DNA of 64,000 nt from Sulfuricaulis limicola (GCF_002355735.1 NZ_AP014879.1:2232001-2296000), one strand, 5' to 3'; counted from the stretch's first letter, positions 1 to 9,386 are shown. The notes: generated by a model from the letters alone, not told the origin. Made by a program: numbers and translations.

Positions 1-63
1 TTCATCGGACACCTCCGGTTAACTGCCTTAGGGGGAGGTGTCTACTTTTTCAGGGTAACTTCA
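1..63 (-). mobile_element. Probable tip of an insertion sequence (IS3-like end) running off the left edge
   Basis: Read on the minus strand, this begins TGAAGTTACCCTG, continues through an A-rich stretch and ends in a Shine-Dalgarno-like GGAGGTGTCC directly before an ATG at 5-3. That ATG would start a leftward gene outside the window. A 9-bp inverted repeat (8-16 with 34-42) lies between. A TG-starting terminus followed within about 60 bp by the start of a leftward gene is the layout of an IS3-type element with orfA at this end. The transposase itself is not in the window, so the assignment is tentative. It also replaces the place where the attC site of the lspA cassette should be. Confidence 0.35.
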
Positions 64-107
64 CCGAGGGTCGCGCAGCGACCCGAAGGTCGCTCTCGAA
101 GGTGTAG

Positions 108-605
108 TCAGAAGCCAGCTTTTCGTTCATGTTTCAGGCTCCTTACGATGAGGACAATAGCACCAACCGTTATTGCTACATCAGCAATATTGAAAATACC
201 GGTTCGAAGGTTACCAATCCCAATGTTCAGGAAATCGACTACATAGCCACGGTACGCCATTCGGTCGAAGAGGTTGCTGAGGCCACCGCCAACAATGAGT
301 GAAAGCGAAAATATTGTGGTTTGTTGCAACGCTGGCGCGAACAGAAGGTAGCTGAGAATTCCGAACAAGATTGTGGCAATACCGACCGTAAACAACAGCC
401 CTCGTGCTTTCTCAGGCAATGATGCCCCGATGCTTAAAAACGCTCCAGGGTTCTCCACATACTGCAACCGGAATGTGTCGTGTGCGAATGACAATACTTC
501 GTTTCGAGGCAGATATTCTTTTGCCACGGCTTTTGTTGCCTGGTCGCAGCCAACGCACGAGAGAAGCGTGATGGCGACAACTACTATTCGTATAAATCTC
601 GCCAT
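108..605 (-). CDS. lspA: Lipoprotein signal peptidase II-like protein in an integron cassette
   Basis: 165-residue membrane aspartyl protease that would cleave prolipoprotein signal peptides after diacylglyceryl modification. Four hydrophobic segments are visible. The family motifs are complete: N53-P-G in the first periplasmic region, NLFDR with catalytic Asp114, VVDF at 122-125, and FNIAD with catalytic Asp142. Length matches the family (E. coli LspA is about 164 residues). I start at the ATG at 605, preceded by AAGGAG, rather than an upstream in-frame start that would fall inside the attC site. It lies directly downstream of an attC core site on the minus strand, away from the ileS-lspA context usual for the housekeeping gene, so it is probably a second, cassette-borne copy. 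Codon use is less GC-biased than in neighbouring housekeeping genes. Confidence 0.85.
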   Translation of the reverse strand: MARFIRIVVVAITLLSCVGCDQATKAVAKEYLPRNEVLSFAHDTFRLQYVENPGAFLSIGASLPEKARGLLFTVGIATILFGILSYLLFAPALQQTTIFSLSLIVGGGLSNLFDRMAYRGYVVDFLNIGIGNLRTGIFNIADVAITVGAIVLIVRSLKHERKAGF

Positions 606-618
606 GCAATCTCCTTCG

Positions 619-710
619 CTTCTAACGCTGGGTTGAGCGGCGCGTGGCGCCAATGTGGCAGGAAACGGTGCGCCGTATCACCGCGTCCGCCTCGAACCCA
701 AAGTTAGAAG
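619..710 (-). repeat. Integron attC recombination site
   Basis: Bounded by core sites TTCTAAC (complement of 703-709) and GTTAGAA (complement of 620-626) on the minus strand. The two inner arms 630-644 and 682-699 are reverse complements over 15 bp, except that the second arm has three extra single bases (686, 690, 694). That is the extrahelical-base pattern that orients folded attC sites. The stop codon of the upstream cassette gene lies within the first core site, and the next cassette gene starts 15 bases beyond the last, as is typical. This is the strongest evidence for an integron array here. Confidence 0.88.
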
Positions 711-934
711 TCAACGTGCTCAATTTGTGATTGCCGAATACGAGTATCGAATCCGGTTTCTAACTCAAGCACAAAGAGAGGATCTTCTCCTAGCTCTTCA
801 ACACTTACCAATGATCCATTCTTGCCTTTGTGCTTGCCCGCAACTATTCGAACATAATCGTTATGCTCGAAGCGCACTCCCTCGATCGGTTTGTGCGCTA
901 GGAAATCATTGTGTTGGTCCATGGTTGGTTTCAT
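704..934 (-). CDS. Integron cassette protein with KOW/SH3-like motif
   Basis: 76-residue protein. Residues about 25-45 (EHNDYVRIVAGKHKGKNG, then SLVSVEE) match the KOW-type SH3 barrel pattern of NusG and ribosomal L24 proteins: a hydrophobic-V-x-I-x-x-G-x-x-x-G-x-x-G core. The rest resembles small cassette-encoded proteins of unknown role. ATG at 934 sits four bases after a GTTAGAA core site (938-944), without a clear ribosome binding site, and the TAA overlaps the attC core downstream. Both features are typical of a cassette gene. Function is unknown; an RNA or ribosome interaction is only suggested by the motif. Confidence 0.75.
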   Translation of the reverse strand: MKPTMDQHNDFLAHKPIEGVRFEHNDYVRIVAGKHKGKNGSLVSVEELGEDPLFVLELETGFDTRIRQSQIEHVDF

Positions 935-1189
935 GACTTCTAACGATGATTAGAGGACATATTGACGGTTATTAACATTAACACCGCGCCCGGCATTTTT
1001 ATTTTCAATGACTTACGGCTGATGGGCCCGGAGATAGGTTGCAAGATTGCGGTATAACATGCAAGAAATCGTCAAACCGTCCTATAACATGCAGAAAACA
1101 GGCATGACACGGATGCGAATTATTCTTCTCCCGCAAAGCTTTTCCGTGACTTACGGCGGCGCCCAATAATAAGGCCGCGACAGAACTTA
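935..1189. repeat. Repeat-bearing spacer at the proximal end of the cassette array
   Basis: No gene seen. A core site (TTCTAAC, 938-944) marks the array boundary, but no partner core with matching arms is evident to its right, so this end may be an attI-like or decayed site. Two 18-bp copies of ttttcNNtgacttacggc lie at 1002-1019 and 1140-1157 (16 of 18 identical, 138 bp apart). Between them TATAACATGCA occurs twice, at 1053-1063 and 1083-1093, with a 30-bp period. Such spaced repeats could be recombinase or regulator binding sites. No integrase gene lies here. Confidence 0.5.
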
Positions 1190-1678
<489 letters not shown>

Positions 1679-1694
1679 CGGACCCCGGGTCCGC

Positions 1695-1997
1695 TCAGGG
1701 ATTCACGGGAACCTTGACCCCGGGCGGCGGGTCCATGAGCGCCGGCACGTTCTGCAGAGGCGACTCGGCGCGCGGCGGCGCCACGCGCTTCATCTGGTCG
1801 CTCTCGTCCGGGCGCGGCGCCGATTCGCGTGCGTGCGGCGACAGCTTGACGGCCTCGCGCTGCGGGCGTTCGGCACGCCTTGGCTGATCTTGTTTCTTTT
1901 GGGCTTCGGTATTTTCCGGTGCTGTCTTGTCGGCGGCACGCATCGGCAAAGCAAAAACCAACATGGAAAAAACCAGGAGGATCATTAATACGCGCAT
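1695..1997 (-). CDS. Small exported proline/arginine-rich protein, unknown function
   Basis: 100 residues from the ATG at 1997, chosen because GGAG lies eight bases upstream on the minus strand and the start gives a clean signal peptide ([18 protein letters not shown], cut near MRAADK). The mature part is low-complexity, rich in Pro, Arg, Glu and Lys, and ends [12 protein letters not shown] recognise no domain. It is probably a periplasmic or surface-exposed disordered protein. It overlaps nothing and is separated from sspB by 96 bases. Confidence 0.55.
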   Translation of the reverse strand: MRVLMILLVFSMLVFALPMRAADKTAPENTEAQKKQDQPRRAERPQREAVKLSPHARESAPRPDESDQMKRVAPPRAESPLQNVPALMDPPPGVKVPVNP

Positions 1998-2093
1998 GAG
2001 CTGTCTCCGTGACAAACTGTCTTTAACATAACCCAAATGACGCACACCGGACATGTTTGCCGCGCCAGCGGCGTGAAGCAGGCGATGCGCGCG

Positions 2094-2492
2094 CTATTTC
2101 ACCACGCGCAGGCTCGGTCCCTTGCCTGGCGGTTTCCCGCCGGGCGGGTTGTCCTCCGGACCGGGTTCGGGCGTGTCACCGCCCGGCAATTCGGGAAACG
2201 TGATGCCCTGGTTGTTTTCACGCGCGTAGATCGCGAGCACGGCGGGGTACGGGACTTCCACGGAAAGGCTCTGGCCGCCGAAGCGGGCCGCGAACCGCAG
2301 GGCTTCGGCGGCGAACTCGAAACGCCCCACCGCACGCGGATGGATGTTCAGCACGATGCGGCCGTCCTGGACGTAATTCGCCGGGACGTTCACCCCCGCA
2401 GCGGTGGCATCGACCAGCACCTGCGGCGTGAAATTATTGTCCACCGCCCAGTCATAGACGGCGCGGAGCAGATAAAGCTTGATCGGGGTCAT
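2094..2492 (-). CDS. sspB: ClpXP adaptor, stringent starvation protein B
   Basis: 132 residues. SspB delivers ssrA-tagged and other substrates to ClpXP. The N-terminal part MTPIKLYLLRAVYDWAVDN and the substrate-binding beta-sandwich (VLVDATAAGVNVPANYVQDG, IVLNIHPRAVG, FSARFGG-like FAARFGGQSL, and PYPAVLAIYARENNQGI) follow the family pattern. The tail is Pro/Gly-rich and acidic and ends PSLRVVK, the usual short C-terminal ClpX-binding peptide joined by a flexible linker. It follows sspA on the same strand, the common sspA-sspB pair, with a 52-base gap. Confidence 0.95.
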   Translation of the reverse strand: MTPIKLYLLRAVYDWAVDNNFTPQVLVDATAAGVNVPANYVQDGRIVLNIHPRAVGRFEFAAEALRFAARFGGQSLSVEVPYPAVLAIYARENNQGITFPELPGGDTPEPGPEDNPPGGKPPGKGPSLRVVK

Positions 2493-2544
2493 GCGCCGCG
2501 CAGCACTGGCGCGCGCGGAAAAATCGGGCGCGGGGTCTGGCGCT

Positions 2545-3201
2545 TCACCGGGAGGGCGTGCGCATCGCCTTTTCCGCCTCGGTGAGCGACAGCTTGAAGG
2601 ATTTGCGCTGAAACAGCTTGTTGGCGTAATCGAGGATGGGCTTGGCCTGGCGCGGCAGCTCGATGTCCCAGTGATCCAGCCGCCACAGCAGCGGCGCCAG
2701 CGAGCAATCCACCAGCGAGAACTCCTCGCCCAGCGCGAACGGCTGTTCCTTGAAGATCGGTGAAATCACGGTGAGCCCGTCGCGCAACGTGTGGCGCGCC
2801 TTGGTCGCGGACTTCTTGTCGCCGCCGGTGATGTCGCGGATCAGGCCGTACCAGTCGCGATCGAAACGCACCAGCATGAGCCGCGCGCGGGCGCGCGAGA
2901 CCGGATCCACCGGCATCAACGGCGGGTGCGGCAGGCGTTCGTCGAGGTATTCGTTGATGATGTTCGACTCGTACAGCACCAGGTCGCGGTCCACCATGGT
3001 CGGCACCTGGTTGTAGGGATTGAGCTCGCCCAGCTCGCGCGGCTTCTTGTTGACGTCCACGTCCACGATCTGGCACTCGATGTCCTTCTCGAACAGGACG
3101 ATGCGCGTGCGGTGGCTCCAGGGATCGGACGTGCCCGAGTACAGCGTCATGATCGGCTTGCGCGCCGCGGGCGTGGTGCTCATCACGTTTTTGTCGATCA
3201 T
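2545..3201 (-). CDS. sspA: RNA polymerase-associated stringent starvation protein A
   Basis: 218 residues, glutathione S-transferase fold without a GST active site. The thioredoxin-like half begins at MTLYSGTSDPWSHRTRIVLFEK (about residues 18-39); the helical half starts near residue 95. SspA binds RNA polymerase and modulates acid and stationary-phase transcription. The ATG at 3201 has GGAG five bases upstream; a second ATG at 3183 is possible. It follows petC on the same strand, the common pet-ssp order of beta- and gammaproteobacteria. Confidence 0.95.
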   Translation of the reverse strand: MIDKNVMSTTPAARKPIMTLYSGTSDPWSHRTRIVLFEKDIECQIVDVDVNKKPRELGELNPYNQVPTMVDRDLVLYESNIINEYLDERLPHPPLMPVDPVSRARARLMLVRFDRDWYGLIRDITGGDKKSATKARHTLRDGLTVISPIFKEQPFALGEEFSLVDCSLAPLLWRLDHWDIELPRQAKPILDYANKLFQRKSFKLSLTEAEKAMRTPSR

Positions 3202-3235
3202 GTCACTCCGGGACGGCGGGCCGCCGCTGTCGATG

Positions 3236-3265
3236 ATTCGTGCCAGTTACCGACCCGGCACGAAT
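3236..3265 (-). terminator. Stem-loop between petC and sspA
   Basis: A perfect 9-bp stem (3236-3244 with 3257-3265, ATTCGTGCC/GGCACGAAT) with a 12-base loop in the petC-sspA gap. No T-run follows on the minus strand, so it is more likely an mRNA-processing or stability element separating petABC from sspAB than a classical terminator. Confidence 0.4.
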
Positions 3266-3325
3266 GTTCCTGAAACGAAGCTGCTGCAAAAAAAGTCCCT
3301 GGCTGCCGGGCGTGCGCCGCAACAA

Positions 3326-4069
3326 TCAGTGGATGTCCTTCCAGTATTCCTTCTTGAGCAGGTAGGCGAACACCAGGAATACCGCGAGGAAGATGAGCAC
3401 GTAGATGCCGATCTGGTAGCGCACCAGCTTGGCCGGCTCGCCGAGATAGACCAGGAAATTCGTCAGATCGCGCATGGCGCGGTCGTACTCCTGCGGTTGC
3501 ATGGAACCAACGCGCTCGATTTCGAGGCGCTCGAGCACCTCGGCGCCGTGTTCGTCCTTCTTGAATATCGCGCGCTGGTCGCCCTGCCATTCGTACAGCA
3601 CGTGCGGCATGGCCACGTGCGGAAACACCGTGTTGTTCCAGCCGGACGGGGACTTGCCGTCGCGGTAGAAACTGCGCATGTAGGTATAGATCCAGGCCGG
3701 CTTGCGCGAACGCGCGATCAGTGACAGGTCGGGCGGCGCCACGCCGAACCAGCGCCGGGCGTCGTCTTTCGGCATCACCGCCTTCATGAGATCGCCGACC
3801 TTGTCCGCGGCGAACAGCAGGTTATCCTTCACCAGCTCTTCGCTGATGCCGAGATCCTTGCCCATGCGGTTGTAGCGCATGAAACCCGCGCTGTGGCAGG
3901 ACAGGCAATAGTTGACGAAGATGCGCGCGCCGCGCTGCAGCGAGGCCTGGTCGCCGAGATCGATTTTGACGGGATCGCACTCGATCGCGCCGCAGGACTT
4001 GTGTCCACCCGCGGCGAACGCGCCGGCCGGCAGGCCCAGCATGACCAACAGTATCAGGAGCTTTTTCAT
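3326..4069 (-). CDS. petC: Ubiquinol-cytochrome c reductase, cytochrome c1 subunit
   Basis: 247 residues. A signal peptide (MKKLLILLVMLGLPAGAFA) precedes the haem c-binding motif CLSCH at 55-59. The axial-Met region lies in the later part, and a single C-terminal membrane anchor at about 218-240 ends in a positively charged tail. Cytochrome c1 accepts electrons from the Rieske centre and passes them to soluble cytochromes in the periplasm. I start at the ATG at 4069, which overlaps the petB stop as ATGA; the longer upstream frame only reads through petB. Last gene of petABC. Confidence 0.96.
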   Translation of the reverse strand: MKKLLILLVMLGLPAGAFAAGGHKSCGAIECDPVKIDLGDQASLQRGARIFVNYCLSCHSAGFMRYNRMGKDLGISEELVKDNLLFAADKVGDLMKAVMPKDDARRWFGVAPPDLSLIARSRKPAWIYTYMRSFYRDGKSPSGWNNTVFPHVAMPHVLYEWQGDQRAIFKKDEHGAEVLERLEIERVGSMQPQEYDRAMRDLTNFLVYLGEPAKLVRYQIGIYVLIFLAVFLVFAYLLKKEYWKDIH

Positions 4070-5322
4070 TTCCAGGTCACCCTTTCCGGCACCGGCTTGG
4101 TCTTGTCCAGCGTGGTGTAAATCGGCATCAGGAAGAAGAAGGCAAAGTACACGACCGTGAACGCCTGCACCCAGTACACGTTCTTGAACCAGAACAGGCT
4201 GATGATCTCGGGACTCTTGGTGCCCAGGTAACCCAGAATGACGAAGCTCACCACGAACAGGGCCAGCGCGGTCTTGTACATCACGCCGCGGTAGCGGATG
4301 GATTTCACCGGCGAGCGGTCCAGCCACGGGAGCAGGAAGAACACCACGATGGACAGCCCCATGAAGATCACGCCCCAGATCTTGGCGTCGATCCAGAAGA
4401 AGTTGTACACGTTGGCTCGCAGGATCGAGTAGAACGGGGTGAAGTACCACAGCGGCACGATCTCCTGCGGCGTCTGCAGGATGTTGGCCGGCGTGAAGTT
4501 GTCGGGCTCGAGGAACCAGCCCCCCAGCTCCGGCGCGAAGAATATCACGGCGGCGAACAGCATCAGGAACACCGTCACGCCGACGATGTCCTTCACCGTG
4601 TAATAGGGATGGAACGGGATGCCATCGAGCGGAATGCCGTCCGGTCCCTTCTTTTTCTTGATTTCGACGCCGTCCGGGTTGTTCGAGCCGACCTTATGCA
4701 GGGCCACGATGTGCACGAATACCAGCGCCGCCAGAATCAGGGGGATGGCGATGACATGGAACGCGAAGAAACGGTTCAGCGTCGCATCGGTCACCACGAA
4801 GTCGCCGCGTATCCATTCGGACAATGTCGGCCCCACCACCGGGATGGCGTCGAACAGCGAGATGATCACCTGCGCGCCCCAATAGGACATGTTGCCCCAC
4901 GGCAGCAGGTAACCCATGAAGGCCTCGGCCATGAGCGCGACGAAGATCACCATGCCGATGAGCCAGACGAGTTCGCGCGGACCGCGGTAGGAGCCATAGA
5001 GCAGGCCGCGGAACATGTGCAGGTACACGACGACGAAGAAGAACGACGCGCCGGTGGAGTGCATGTAGCGGATCAGCCAGCCCCAGTCCACGTCGCGCAT
5101 GATGTACTCGACCGAGGCGAACGCCAGTTCGGTGTCCGGCTTGTAATGCATGGTGAGGAAAATGCCGGTGAGGATCTGCATCACCAGCACCAGCAGCGCG
5201 AGCGAGCCGAAGTAGTACCAGAAGTTGAAGTTCTTGGGCGCGTAATATTCGGCGAGATGCTCCTTCCAGACCTTGGTCAGGGGGAAGCGCTCGTCAATCC
5301 AGGTCATGAGCTTTTGCATCAC
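4066..5322 (-). CDS. petB: Ubiquinol-cytochrome c reductase, cytochrome b subunit
   Basis: 418 residues, full-length eight-helix cytochrome b. The haem-ligand helices (HSTGASFFFVVVYLHMFRG and a later segment with two spaced His, HVIAIPLILAALVFVH) are visible. The Qo-site motif, classically PEWY, reads PLWY here (IVPLWYFTPF); many beta- and gammaproteobacteria have PVWY, so the Glu is absent as in them, with Leu instead of Val. A quinol oxidation site in the inner membrane is expected. Start and stop overlap petA and petC by four bases each, showing tight translational coupling. Confidence 0.97.
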   Translation of the reverse strand: MMQKLMTWIDERFPLTKVWKEHLAEYYAPKNFNFWYYFGSLALLVLVMQILTGIFLTMHYKPDTELAFASVEYIMRDVDWGWLIRYMHSTGASFFFVVVYLHMFRGLLYGSYRGPRELVWLIGMVIFVALMAEAFMGYLLPWGNMSYWGAQVIISLFDAIPVVGPTLSEWIRGDFVVTDATLNRFFAFHVIAIPLILAALVFVHIVALHKVGSNNPDGVEIKKKKGPDGIPLDGIPFHPYYTVKDIVGVTVFLMLFAAVIFFAPELGGWFLEPDNFTPANILQTPQEIVPLWYFTPFYSILRANVYNFFWIDAKIWGVIFMGLSIVVFFLLPWLDRSPVKSIRYRGVMYKTALALFVVSFVILGYLGTKSPEIISLFWFKNVYWVQAFTVVYFAFFFLMPIYTTLDKTKPVPERVTWK

Positions 5323-5918
5323 GCGGCTCCTTTCTGGTCAGCGCCGATGATGATGCGCGTGTCGGAGATATAGGCATGCGGCGGCACCACCAGGTTGGTG
5401 GGCGCCGGGACGTTCTTGAAAACGCGGCCAGCCAGATCGAATTTGGAACCGTGGCAGGGGCAGAAGAATCCGCCGGGCCAGCTATCGCCGAGGCCCGAGG
5501 CGACCCCGGCATCGAGTCGCTTGTCTGGCGAACAGCCGAGATGGGTGCAGATGCCGACCAGCACCAGGGTTTCCGGCTTGATCGAGCGCGTCGGGTTCTT
5601 GGCATATTCGGGTTGCTGATCCGTCACGGCGGAGGCGGGATCGGCCAGCAGATTATTGTCCTCGGTGAGCGACTTGAGCATCGCGGGAGTGCGACGCAGG
5701 ATCCACACCGGCTTGCCGCGCCACTCGACCGTGAGCAGCTGGCCGGGCTCGAGCTTGCTGATGTCCACCTCGACCGGCGCGCCGGAGGCCTTGGCGCGGG
5801 CGCTGGGCATCATGCTGAGGACAAAGGGGGTGAGCGCATATACCGTTCCCACCACTCCTAATCCGCTGGTGATCGCCAGCAGGCGCCGGCGACGCGGATT
5901 GACACCCTCTTCACTCAT
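5319..5918 (-). CDS. petA: Ubiquinol-cytochrome c reductase, Rieske iron-sulfur subunit
   Basis: 199 residues. The N-terminus is Arg-rich (NPRRRRLLAITSG) followed by one hydrophobic segment, a Tat-type signal anchor as usual for Rieske proteins. The [2Fe-2S] ligands are in CTHLGC (124-129) and CPCHGS (153-158), and the two extra Cys of the disulfide are included. First gene of petABC, with a good promoter candidate about 130 bp upstream. The Tat translocon needed for export of the folded protein is encoded at 8111-9638. Confidence 0.97.
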   Translation of the reverse strand: MSEEGVNPRRRRLLAITSGLGVVGTVYALTPFVLSMMPSARAKASGAPVEVDISKLEPGQLLTVEWRGKPVWILRRTPAMLKSLTEDNNLLADPASAVTDQQPEYAKNPTRSIKPETLVLVGICTHLGCSPDKRLDAGVASGLGDSWPGGFFCPCHGSKFDLAGRVFKNVPAPTNLVVPPHAYISDTRIIIGADQKGAA

Positions 5919-6046
5919 GAAACCCCCTCAATCTCTTGAAGAACGACGCAAAAATAAAAAAATCACGCGCCTTGGCGTAATTTTCTGAAATCAAATCAGT
6001 CAATTAGTTGGTAAAATCCGTCCGGCCCTGAAAAACGGCGCATAGG

Positions 6047-6073
6047 ATTATATATCATCCCCACCGGAGTCAA
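6047..6073 (-). promoter_or_regulatory. Candidate sigma-70 promoter of petABC
   Basis: On the minus strand TTGACT (complement of 6068-6073) is followed after 15 bp by TATAAT (complement of 6047-6052). The spacing is one or two bases short of optimal, but both boxes are near consensus and the region is AT-rich in a GC-rich genome. It points at petA, whose start is 129 bases away. The rest of 5919-6203 holds no gene. Confidence 0.5.
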
Positions 6074-6203
6074 GCGCTTAAATCAAATCGTGGCGTATTT
6101 TTTCATAAAAATCGCCGCTGACCACCCCGGCGTCACGGCACGCCGCGCGAACCGGCGTATCGGATAGAATCCGGTACCCGGATATCATCATTTGCCTGTC
6201 CAT

Positions 6204-7370
<1,167 letters not shown>

Positions 7371-7414
7371 GACACGCAACGGTCCCGGATGCCGGAATCG
7401 CGTCCCGAGGAACT

Positions 7415-7966
7415 TCAGTTCAGGTCGCCGCAGCGCCTGTAGGAACCATCCGGCTGGTAAATGAACTGGGTCTCGCCGGCTCCCGTGGCCCAGCTCTTGG
7501 TGGAGGCCCAACCGATGAAGTCGGTTTCGGCCTGTATATAACTGCCATCATCCATGCGGCAGTTCGTTCTTCCCGGCGGGTGTTTTGTCAGATAGCGATA
7601 TTCCGGCACTATCGTGACGTCGCTCAGCAATACCGTGCATCGGTATTTTTTCCCGGCCGATCCATGACACGCGATCAGCCGGGTCTCGTGATAATCGTAT
7701 GAAAGCTGCAGCGTGACATAGCGCTTCGTAGCGATGGCCCGTATCAACGCGACAAAATCCTCGAAATCGTCCCGGTTGAAATATCCGGTAAGAAAAGCGG
7801 GGTTTGACTCCAGATTGTCACGCACGTCGGAGTTGAACTCGGCGGGTTTCATGATCACAAACCCGGGAAAGGATTTGCTGATCTGGTCCTGAAAAAAATC
7901 CGCACAAACGGGGTATGCCGTCAGCAAGATCGGCAGAAAAAACGGCGTCCACCATTTCTTCTCCAT
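7415..7966 (-). CDS. Exported protein of unknown function
   Basis: 183 residues from the ATG at 7966, which has GGGAG upstream and gives a signal peptide (MEKKWWTPFFLPILLTAYPVCA). The mature part has several Cys (CHGSAGKKYRC, NCRMDDG, RRCGDLN) that could form disulfides, and mixed alpha/beta character (NRDDFEDFVALIRAIA, TLQLSYDYHET). I do not recognise the family. Convergent with the degS-like gene, 44 bases away; GC content and codon use are slightly lower than in neighbours. Confidence 0.6.
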   Translation of the reverse strand: MEKKWWTPFFLPILLTAYPVCADFFQDQISKSFPGFVIMKPAEFNSDVRDNLESNPAFLTGYFNRDDFEDFVALIRAIATKRYVTLQLSYDYHETRLIACHGSAGKKYRCTVLLSDVTIVPEYRYLTKHPPGRTNCRMDDGSYIQAETDFIGWASTKSWATGAGETQFIYQPDGSYRRCGDLN

Positions 7967-8110
7967 GATCACGGCTCCCTGCGGACATGGCCGTGATTTC
8001 CATGGTACACCCGGCATTGCGGCCGGGCACATTATTTTGCCGGTGATATTTTTGCGCTGCGCGGAAATTCGTCAGGAAAGAAACGGCGAAAACGGGTATG
8101 CCTTACTGCT

Positions 8111-8956
8111 TTACTTGGTATTTTTTTCTTCGGTGCCGGCAAAGGCCTGGTCATGCTTCTTGAACTCGGCCTCGATTTCCTCGTCCGTCAGATTGCGCCG
8201 GCCGCTGGCCACGGCGGCGTCGGCGGCGCGTTTCATCCAGCGCGCCACGAAAAGCCCGGCCTCGAACAGGATGATCATCGGCACGGCCAGGAAAAACTGC
8301 GAGAACACGTCCGGCGGCGTGATGACGGCGGCCACGATGAAGGCCCACAGGATCACGTACGGCCGCTTCCCGGCCAGCGTCTCGGGGTCGATCACGCCCA
8401 TGCGCGCCAGCAGGATCACCGCGATCGGCACCTCGAAGGCGATGCCGAAGGCGAAGAACATGGAAAACACGAAATCCATGTAGGAACGGATGTCCGTCAT
8501 CATGGTCACGCCCGGCGGCAGGGCGTGCACGAAAAATCCGAAGGCCATGGGGAACACCACGAAATAGGCGAACGCCATGCCGCTGTAAAACAGAATGGTG
8601 CTCGACAGCAGCAGCGGAAACACCAGCCGCCGTTCGTGCTTGTACAGGCCCGGCGCCACGAAGGCCCAGAGCTGATACAGCAGGAACGGGATCGTGATGA
8701 CAATGGCCACCGCCAGCGTCAATTTGATGGGCGTGAGGAACGGCGAGGCCACTTCGGTCGCGACCATGGTCGCGCCCGGCGGCAACACCCCCATCAGCGG
8801 TTGCGCCACCAGCGTGTAAACCTCTCCGGCGAAGGGAATCAGCGCGAAGAACACCACGGCGATGGCGATGACGGCATAGAGCAGGCGGTCGCGCAGCTCC
8901 AGCAGGTGGGAAATCAGGCTGCCCTCAGCGGCTTCGGGCTTTTCGGGTTCCGTCAT
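8111..8956 (-). CDS. tatC: Sec-independent protein translocase subunit TatC
   Basis: 281 residues, six transmembrane helices. The family signature near the N-terminus (SLISHLLELRDRLL, with the conserved Glu and Arg) binds twin-arginine signals. The conserved acidic residue of the third helix region and PEIF-like loops are present, and the tail is charged. Translation starts inside tatB (32-base overlap). The Tat system is directly relevant here: SoxY, SoxB and the Rieske protein in this window carry Tat-type signals. Confidence 0.97.
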   Translation of the reverse strand: MTEPEKPEAAEGSLISHLLELRDRLLYAVIAIAVVFFALIPFAGEVYTLVAQPLMGVLPPGATMVATEVASPFLTPIKLTLAVAIVITIPFLLYQLWAFVAPGLYKHERRLVFPLLLSSTILFYSGMAFAYFVVFPMAFGFFVHALPPGVTMMTDIRSYMDFVFSMFFAFGIAFEVPIAVILLARMGVIDPETLAGKRPYVILWAFIVAAVITPPDVFSQFFLAVPMIILFEAGLFVARWMKRAADAAVASGRRNLTDEEIEAEFKKHDQAFAGTEEKNTK

Positions 8957-9359
8957 GTTTCTTCGCGGACCGGGATTTGTTTCGGGTTTTGCCGCGCCGG
9001 CCGGAGGCGGGCTTGGCGTCGGCGGAAACCGTGTCCGGGAGCGCGGGCGGTTCCGGTGAATGGATCGTGGGCGCGGCGGTATCGGGATTGATTTCCGCGA
9101 ATCCCTTTATCAGTTCGCCCGAGGTGTTCTGCATCAGGCGGCGGGTGCTGTCCAGTTCCTGCTTGAGTTTGCGCAGCTCCGACAGTTCCCCGGCATGGAT
9201 TTCGCGGTCAAGATCCAGTTTGACGTCGGCGATGAAACGCCGCAACTGCCCCATCCAGCGGCCGGCGGTGCGCGCCACCTCCGGCAGGCGTTTCGGGCCC
9301 AGCACGATCAGCGCGATCAGCCCGACCACCACCAGTTCGGAAAAGCCGACGTCGAACAT
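8925..9359 (-). CDS. tatB: Sec-independent protein translocase subunit TatB
   Basis: 144 residues. One short N-terminal membrane helix (MFDVGFSELVVVGLIALIVL), then the GPKRLPEV hinge typical of TatB, an amphipathic helix, and a Lys/Arg- and Ala-rich disordered tail. It forms the receptor complex with TatC. The order tatA-tatB-tatC follows hisE directly, as in many beta- and gammaproteobacteria. Confidence 0.96.
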   Translation of the reverse strand: MFDVGFSELVVVGLIALIVLGPKRLPEVARTAGRWMGQLRRFIADVKLDLDREIHAGELSELRKLKQELDSTRRLMQNTSGELIKGFAEINPDTAAPTIHSPEPPALPDTVSADAKPASGRRGKTRNKSRSAKKHDGTRKARSR

Positions 9360-9386
9360 CGCGCGTGACCGTGGCGGCGGAAAGGA

